A model generated the notes under the pieces. The model did no database searches and was not told where the DNA came from. It saw only the letters and a list, made by a program, of their open reading frames with translations. Positions 58,421-64,000 of a DNA stretch of 64,000 nt are shown here, piece by piece (the stretch's first letter is position 1; each line of letters begins with the position of its first letter). Both the position numbers and the translations under genes were made by a program. Source of the stretch: Clostridiales bacterium Firm_14 (lineage in GTDB: Bacteria > Bacillota > Clostridia > Saccharofermentanales > Saccharofermentanaceae); assembly GCA_001604135.1 (NCBI GenBank), contig LVAT01000009.1, positions 1 to 64,000 of the forward strand. Direction: 5' to 3'.

Positions 58421-60781
58421 ATGGCAAAATGGATAATCGTCGTCGATGACGACACGGCCAACCTTAAGATGGCTGGCCACATCCTGAGCAAAAACAACAT
58501 GCGTGTCACGGCCTTTAAATCGGGCAGGTCTTTCCTCGATTACGTCGATGACAACGGAATGCCGGACTTGGTCCTCCTCGATATCAAGATGCCGGTAATG
58601 GACGGATTCGAGACCTTGGGCGAACTTCGCAAGCTCGAAGAACAAAAAGGACTCATGAAAACACCTGTTGTTTTTCTCACGGCAGATGAAGATGTTGATA
58701 CAGAGACGAGAGGCTTTGAGGTCGGAGTATCCGACTTTATCAGAAAGCCCTTCAATCCTGATGTTCTCTTAAGGAGAATTGACAACATCATGTCGAATTC
58801 CCAGGAGATGCATGACCTCAAGAGCGAGGCCACGATCGATAAGCTCACGGGATTTCTTAACAAGGGCGCAACCGGTGTCGAACTCTCGAAAATGTGTTCC
58901 GAGAAGTCCGGATGCCTTATGATGATCGACTTGGATTCGTTTAAGCTCGTAAACGATATCTACGGCCACGAGATGGGTGACAGGGTCCTCATCGCATGTG
59001 CCGAGACGATCAGGAATGCAGTTCCCGAAGGCAGTAAATGCGGCCGTATCGGAGGAGATGAATTTGTTGCCTTCGCAGCAGGCGTTACTTACGAGTCTGA
59101 CGTGTCTGCCATTTCGAGAGCGATCAATGACGGTATCACAAAGCGTGCTAAAGAACTCATGGGCGACGATATGGGCATTCCGATCGGCGCATCCATCGGC
59201 GGTATCTTCGTTCCTAGATACGGCAACGATTACAATTCCCTCTTAAAGCTCGCAGACAAGTCGCTCTACATCGTCAAGAAGAACGGCAAGCACGGCTTCG
59301 GACTTTACGATGAAGATGTAGAGGAAGAAAACGACAGTCTTACGCCTGATATACATGCGCTCTCTGAGATCTTAGGCGAGCGTTCGATCCAGGACGTAGC
59401 CCTGCAGCTCGACAAGGATTCTTTCTCGCCCGTATACCGCTATGTAATCAGATACATACTGCGTCACCACATAAACGCTTGTAAGGTATTGCTTACTCTG
59501 GCGCCTGTGAGCGGAGTCAGGGACTCTGTGTTCTACAGCAGCATCGACGAGTTCGGCAACCACATCAGAAGTTCGCTGCGCAAGTCCGACATTTTTATGA
59601 GGAACGGCAAGAACCAGTATTTCGTATTCTTAACTGACATCAGGGCGGATTCGATCGACAAGGTAATCACCCACCTTGTTGAAGACTGGGACCTGGCGGG
59701 CGCAGCAAATATCAATATCACCCACGAAAAGGAATTTATCGGCAACAGGCAGGAGCTCGTTTCCGCAAATAAGATCAAGAAAGTCGTTGTCGTAGATGAC
59801 GATGCCATCAACCTGCAGGTTGCGGGAAAGATCTTAAGCTCGGGAGGCCTCCGCGTCGCAGCGCTTAAGTCGGGAGAGGCTCTTTTCGATTACCTCGCGA
59901 AAGAAAGCGAACTTCCAAACCTCATCCTTCTTGACGTTAAGATGCCCGGAATGGGCGGCTTTGACTGCATCAGGAAGCTGCATTCATTAGAAGGCGCGGC
60001 ATCCAAGATCCCGGTCATATTCCTTACTGCCGACGAGAGCGAAGGAACCGAGAAAGAGGGCTTAAAGCTCGGCGCGATGGACTTCATCAGAAAGCCCTTC
60101 GTTCCCGAAGTGCTCCTCTTAAGAGTTAAGAACCTCATAGAACTCGTTACTTTGCAGAACCGGCTTTATTTCGAGGTCGAGCAGAAGACGAGGGAGAACA
60201 AGGATCTCTTCATGCAGATCGTCACATCCCTTGCTGCCGCGATCGATACAAAGGATGTATATACCAAGGGCCACTCATCCCGCGTCGCGGAATATGCCAG
60301 GATGATCGCCAAGAGAGCCGGCTATACCGATGTCAGGCAGGATGAGATCTATGTGCTTGCACTCCTCCACGACGTAGGCAAGATAGGCATTCCCGACGGC
60401 ATTCTCAATAAGCCCGGCACACTGACGCCGGAAGAATATGAGTTCATCAAGGCTCATTCCGCAATGGGTGCTTCGATCCTCAAGAACATCGAGAATGATC
60501 CGAAGTTCGAGAGCTGCGCCATGTATCACCACGAGAGATACGACGGCACGGGCTATCCTAAGGGCATAAAGGGGACCGAGATACCTGAGGAAGCAAGGAT
60601 AATCGCTGTTGCCGACGCTTATGACGCGATGTCATCCGACAGGAGCTACAGGGCCCACCTGACACAGGAAGCGATCAAGAGAGAACTTGAGATCGGAATG
60701 GGAACCCAATTCGATCCCAAATTTGCGGAAATAATGCTCACGATAGTAGAGGAAGATAAAGAATACAGATTAAGAGGGTGA
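58421..60781 (+). CDS. REC-GGDEF-REC-HD-GYP bifunctional c-di-GMP protein
   Basis: A 786-residue response regulator. Order: receiver 1 (about 3-125, phospho-acceptor Asp54 in LVLLDIKMP), GGDEF (about 140-300, intact GGDEF at 211-215; no RxxD inhibitory site before it), a spacer of about 150 residues, receiver 2 (about 453-575, Asp505 in LILLDVKMPG), and HD-GYP (about 590-780, with HD at 650-651 in LLHDVGK and a later HHERYDGTGYP). It can in principle both make and break c-di-GMP, each half under its own receiver. The hybrid kinase follows 5 bp downstream and may phosphorylate it. Ribosome site AGGGG. Confidence 0.93.
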   Translation: MAKWIIVVDDDTANLKMAGHILSKNNMRVTAFKSGRSFLDYVDDNGMPDLVLLDIKMPVMDGFETLGELRKLEEQKGLMKTPVVFLTADEDVDTETRGFEVGVSDFIRKPFNPDVLLRRIDNIMSNSQEMHDLKSEATIDKLTGFLNKGATGVELSKMCSEKSGCLMMIDLDSFKLVNDIYGHEMGDRVLIACAETIRNAVPEGSKCGRIGGDEFVAFAAGVTYESDVSAISRAINDGITKRAKELMGDDMGIPIGASIGGIFVPRYGNDYNSLLKLADKSLYIVKKNGKHGFGLYDEDVEEENDSLTPDIHALSEILGERSIQDVALQLDKDSFSPVYRYVIRYILRHHINACKVLLTLAPVSGVRDSVFYSSIDEFGNHIRSSLRKSDIFMRNGKNQYFVFLTDIRADSIDKVITHLVEDWDLAGAANINITHEKEFIGNRQELVSANKIKKVVVVDDDAINLQVAGKILSSGGLRVAALKSGEALFDYLAKESELPNLILLDVKMPGMGGFDCIRKLHSLEGAASKIPVIFLTADESEGTEKEGLKLGAMDFIRKPFVPEVLLLRVKNLIELVTLQNRLYFEVEQKTRENKDLFMQIVTSLAAAIDTKDVYTKGHSSRVAEYARMIAKRAGYTDVRQDEIYVLALLHDVGKIGIPDGILNKPGTLTPEEYEFIKAHSAMGASILKNIENDPKFESCAMYHHERYDGTGYPKGIKGTEIPEEARIIAVADAYDAMSSDRSYRAHLTQEAIKRELEIGMGTQFDPKFAEIMLTIVEEDKEYRLRG

Positions 60782-60786
60782 TCACC

Positions 60787-63339
60787 ATGAGTACTAACGA
60801 CAAGGACCTGTTTCAGTCTTCGCACCTTACCATCCTGATAAGCTACACGATCTTTGCGACGATCCTGGTCGTTGAATCGCTCCTCTTGGACTGGGAGAAA
60901 TGGGCGCTTATCCTCATAATCGGAGGAATCATTGCCGCCTGGGTCCTTCACATCAGGCACACGACTCCCTCAAATGTCCGTATCTGGCTGTACGCAGTCC
61001 TTATGATGGGCTGCTTTTTCTTCTACGGCATACACCAGACAAGCACTTTCGACTTAGCCCTCGTAATGGCAGCGATAATAATGCTCCATACCATGACGGG
61101 CAAGAAAGCATTCATTAATCTCTGCCAGTTCACCTTCTGCATAACGATGGTCTATGAGATCGTGATCATGGTCATAAGCAAGGAAGTATTCGATGTCCTC
61201 GTGGTCTCACGTCTCGTGCTCCATTTTGTCATGATCTTCTTTGTCGGATGGTTCGCGAAGAGCATCATCGATAAGTGGATGCAGGTACTTAACAAATCCA
61301 AGGACGAAGTCGTCCAGCTCACTGAAGCTACAGAACACCTGAATGACTTCCTCGCTAATGTATCACACGAATTAAGAACTCCTGTAAATGCGATCATCGG
61401 TCTTACGACACTCTGCATCGACAAGTCGAGACACAGAGAGATCGAAGGCGATCTCATCGCCGTAAGAGATGCCGGACGCAAGGTCGCAGAACAGATCAGC
61501 GACATCCTCGACTATTCCGAGATCGACCGTAAGAAAGCAGTCTGCAACAACGAAGACTACATGCTCTCTTCAGTTCTTCACGATCTTGTTACCGACATAA
61601 AGCAATATAAGTCCAAGAACGTCGAGCTCATCATCGACGTCGATCCTTCGATCCCCGCCGTCATGAATTCCGACGTCGCCAAGATCAAGAAGATCCTCAA
61701 AGCCCTCATCACGAACAGCCTCAAGTACACCCAGAAGGGCGGCGTTTATGTGAGGATCACGACCGTGACCCACGCATACGGCTTAAACCTCTGTATCGAG
61801 GTTACGGATACCGGCATGGGCATGTCCGAATATGAACTGGAGAAGGTCTATGACAGCTTCTATCAGGCAGATTCCAGCCGTTCCCGCCAGGGCGGCGGCT
61901 TAGGTCTTGGCCTCGCGATCGCATCAGGCTTCGTATCCCTTTTAGGCGGCTTCATGACGATCGAAAGCAAGCCTGACGCAGGCACAACCGTCACTGTCAG
62001 TATCCCTCAGAGAGTCGTGGATCCTTTAAGCTGCATGTCCGTCTCAGCGCCTGACAAGCTCTGTCTGGGCGCATTCCTGCATTTCGAGAAATACGATCAT
62101 CCGGCAGTAAGAGATTACTATAACGCGATGGTACTTAACATCGTAAAGGGCCTGGGCATCCAGATGCACAGAGTTAACAATACCGAGAACTTAAAGCTCC
62201 TTCATAGCTCGGTCCATCTGACCCACCTCTTCATCGCCGAAGGCGAATACCAGGACAACGTCGATCTCATCGAAGAGCTTGCCAAGGAAATGGTAGTTGC
62301 CGTTGTCGCAAATGAAGACATCGTTCTTCCCAAGAACTCGCGCGTCAAAGTGCTCGAAAAGCCTTTCTACTGCTTCCCTGTCGTATCCATCCTGAATTCC
62401 ACGGTCGACAGCAAGGAAGAGCGCGTCAAGAAGCTCCGCTGCGAGGGCGTAAGAGCGCTCGTTGTCGACGATGAGTCAATGAATCTCGTAGTAGCAAAGA
62501 GCATTTTCTCCAGATACGGAATGAAGGTATCCACCGTTACTTCCGGTCAGGAATCGATCGATATCTGCCGTGAGAAAGTTTTCGACATCATATTCATGGA
62601 TCACATGATGAGCGGTATGGACGGTGTCGAAGCCATGAAGAGGATCAGGACCGATGTCTCAGGCCTCAACGGCTCGATCCCTGTCGTTGCCCTCACCGCA
62701 AATGCGATGAGCTCCGCAAAGCAGATGTTCCTGGCAGAAGGCTTCGACGGCTTCGTAAGCAAGCCTATCGAGATCGAAGAACTAGAACGTGTCTTAAAGC
62801 AGGTCCTTCCCAAGTCGGCCATCTCATTCGTAGACGCTGAAGGCATTGCGGAAGAGATCCCCGATGAACCCGAAGAACCTGCAAAGCCCGCTCCCGTTAA
62901 AGAGAAGGACTTCATCACGGAGCTTAGAAAGTTCGGCATCGACACCGATGCCGGCCTCAAATACTGCGTTGGTGACAAGGACTTCTATAAGTCCCTGCTC
63001 GTCCAGTACTCGACTGAATCCGGCGACAAGATCGCTTCAATGAAGAAATATTACAAGATCAGGGACTGGCACAACTACGAGATACTCGTTCATGCGCTGA
63101 AGAGCACTTCGAAGATGATCGGCGTGATCGATCTGTCAGAGAAGGCCAAGGCCCTCGAAAAGGCAGCAAAGGAAAACGAAGGCGACTACATCCTGCAAAA
63201 CCACGACGCGATGATCAGGGATTACGGACGCATCGCGGGCGAGATCAAAAACCAACTTCTGAAAGGCGATGAGGACAAGCCCGAAGATGATGATGTTTTC
63301 GAATTCGAACCTGAGAGTGACGGAGGTGACAAGGTATGA
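60787..63339 (+). CDS. Hybrid histidine kinase with receiver and HPt domains
   Basis: An 850-residue membrane kinase. Five to six helices (about 10-165) form a small sensor with no clear ligand-binding loop. HisKA (about 180-250) has the phospho-acceptor His194 in NVSHELRTPVNAIIGL. HATPase (about 280-410) has GGGLGLGLAIASGF. A degenerate region (about 420-550), a receiver (about 555-675) with Asp605 in FMDHMMSGMDG, and an HPt (about 720-820) with His769 in LVHALKSTSKMIG follow. This is a full phosphorelay on one chain. I chose ATG 60787 because the in-frame GTG at 60778 lies in the ribosome site GAGGGTG. It overlaps the next gene by ATGA. Confidence 0.9.
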   Translation: MSTNDKDLFQSSHLTILISYTIFATILVVESLLLDWEKWALILIIGGIIAAWVLHIRHTTPSNVRIWLYAVLMMGCFFFYGIHQTSTFDLALVMAAIIMLHTMTGKKAFINLCQFTFCITMVYEIVIMVISKEVFDVLVVSRLVLHFVMIFFVGWFAKSIIDKWMQVLNKSKDEVVQLTEATEHLNDFLANVSHELRTPVNAIIGLTTLCIDKSRHREIEGDLIAVRDAGRKVAEQISDILDYSEIDRKKAVCNNEDYMLSSVLHDLVTDIKQYKSKNVELIIDVDPSIPAVMNSDVAKIKKILKALITNSLKYTQKGGVYVRITTVTHAYGLNLCIEVTDTGMGMSEYELEKVYDSFYQADSSRSRQGGGLGLGLAIASGFVSLLGGFMTIESKPDAGTTVTVSIPQRVVDPLSCMSVSAPDKLCLGAFLHFEKYDHPAVRDYYNAMVLNIVKGLGIQMHRVNNTENLKLLHSSVHLTHLFIAEGEYQDNVDLIEELAKEMVVAVVANEDIVLPKNSRVKVLEKPFYCFPVVSILNSTVDSKEERVKKLRCEGVRALVVDDESMNLVVAKSIFSRYGMKVSTVTSGQESIDICREKVFDIIFMDHMMSGMDGVEAMKRIRTDVSGLNGSIPVVALTANAMSSAKQMFLAEGFDGFVSKPIEIEELERVLKQVLPKSAISFVDAEGIAEEIPDEPEEPAKPAPVKEKDFITELRKFGIDTDAGLKYCVGDKDFYKSLLVQYSTESGDKIASMKKYYKIRDWHNYEILVHALKSTSKMIGVIDLSEKAKALEKAAKENEGDYILQNHDAMIRDYGRIAGEIKNQLLKGDEDKPEDDDVFEFEPESDGGDKV

Positions 63340-64000
63340 GAGACATGTTGAGATATCTGTTCAAACCGTCCAGCAACGACCGCGAAGCGATCAGATCCGC
63401 TTATTATGAATCGGTCGGACCTACCCGCGTCACGATGCTGATAACGCTTGTTGCCGCCATTACCTTCCTTGTAATGACATTTGTATATCCGGCCTATTTC
63501 GGAGGCACGACGGTCATTTATCACCAGATATGCTATGTCTGGGTAATCGCGATAGCCGTTGCATGGCTTATCGGCGCGGATTATGCGATGAAGGATTATT
63601 CGTCCAGATACCGCACGATATTTGTTCTTAACCACTTCATGGGAATTACCCTTTATGCCTGGGTAATCGCTCTCATGATCGTCAACTTCATGGCGCGGAA
63701 TACAGTAGACACCACGCTCTTCATGACGGTAGCGCTGGTAGTTCCTCTCTGCGTTTATTTCAACCCGCTGGCATATTTCACGGTTGCCCTCTTATCCAAT
63801 ATCGGGGTAATCTCATTTCTCTACTATGCGGTATCCACCGGTTCGATCGAACCTAACCAGATGGCAAACTTCCTGATCTTTGCCGTTTTCCAGCTTGTAA
63901 TGGGAGTCATCATGTCCTATACGAAGTTCAGGCTTAACGAGCAGCTCGTAACGGCTGAAAAACAGCGTAAAGAGATCTACATGCTCAATAAGTCGCAGAA
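63336..64000 (+). CDS. Membrane sensor protein, cut by the window end
   Basis: Starts at 63336 by ATGA overlap with the kinase stop, with GGAGGTGAC upstream, and runs off the window after 221 codons. Six membrane helices (about 33-200; for example VTMLITLVAAITFLVMTFVY and NFLIFAVFQLVMGVIMSYTK) are followed by a basic, probably coiled-coil segment. The layout matches the N-terminal sensor region of a histidine kinase or GGDEF/HD-GYP protein. The catalytic part lies outside the window, so the output domain is unknown. Confidence 0.8.
   Translation, partial: MRDMLRYLFKPSSNDREAIRSAYYESVGPTRVTMLITLVAAITFLVMTFVYPAYFGGTTVIYHQICYVWVIAIAVAWLIGADYAMKDYSSRYRTIFVLNHFMGITLYAWVIALMIVNFMARNTVDTTLFMTVALVVPLCVYFNPLAYFTVALLSNIGVISFLYYAVSTGSIEPNQMANFLIFAVFQLVMGVIMSYTKFRLNEQLVTAEKQRKEIYMLNKSQ

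Overview
The window looks like the chromosome of an anaerobic clostridial Firmicute with roughly balanced base composition. Pointers are a Trp T-box, an FMN riboswitch ahead of an ECF riboflavin S component, a FabT-type fab promoter, FabK in place of FabI, GatCAB, a SufC/SufB pair without other suf genes, many Thr-rich lipoproteins and strong AGGAGG-like ribosome binding sites. A rumen or gut relative of Saccharofermentans or another Oscillospirales-like lineage is plausible, but that is inference. I see no rRNA, tRNA, CRISPR array, phage or insertion sequence.

Layout. 1-437: intergenic repeat island. 438-2834: trpEG on the minus strand behind a T-box whose specifier reads TGG. 2906-6590: two tandem paralogous lipoproteins and a SurA/PrsA-like membrane protein. 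6635-11872: gatC-gatA-gatB-corC-HAD, tightly packed. 12164-17156: GH3 glycosidase, UDP-galactopyranose mutase and an acidic-tailed foldase-like lipoprotein. 17905-23289: fatty acid operon fabH-K-D-G-F-Z, with two FabT-like operators at its promoter. 23602-29127: a second, unusual acyl-carrier cluster made of an asparaginase, a C39-like cysteine hydrolase, an ACP, a fused ketosynthase/chain-length-factor protein, a ketoreductase and an iron-sulfur flavoprotein. 29195-34970: exoA, a 1285-residue LacI-sensor/GGDEF/EAL/beta-helix protein, and a DUF4236 protein. 35094-35530: 32- and 64-bp tandem repeats. 35583-37218: sufC-sufB. 37458-44761: glmS, a Sel1-like protein, lipoproteins, rmlB and an orphan phosphonopyruvate decarboxylase. 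45047-50871: riboswitch-ribU, an esterase, an O-antigen-ligase-like protein, and tartrate dehydratase ttdAB plus a HAD phosphatase. 50959-58204: DUF4349 protein, FkbM methyltransferase, YfcE phosphodiesterase, Na/Pi transporter and an ABC exporter. 58421-64000: a signalling operon with a REC-GGDEF-REC-HD-GYP protein, a hybrid histidine kinase with HPt, and a membrane sensor cut by the window end.

How the parts fit. The fab operon supplies saturated acyl chains and appears to be under acyl-ACP feedback. The neighbouring KS-CLF/ACP/KR/flavoprotein set could branch off it to make a dedicated polyketide- or fatty-acid-like product. rmlB, glf, FkbM, the WaaL/Wzy-like protein and AepY point to scattered cell-surface glycan functions. 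Two separate c-di-GMP loci (29941-33798 and 58421-60781) suggest a developed second-messenger network. Several intergenic gaps hold short repeated words private to each gap, and six terminator hairpins share one core. Start codons were moved from the longest open frame wherever a ribosome binding site clearly chose an internal start.
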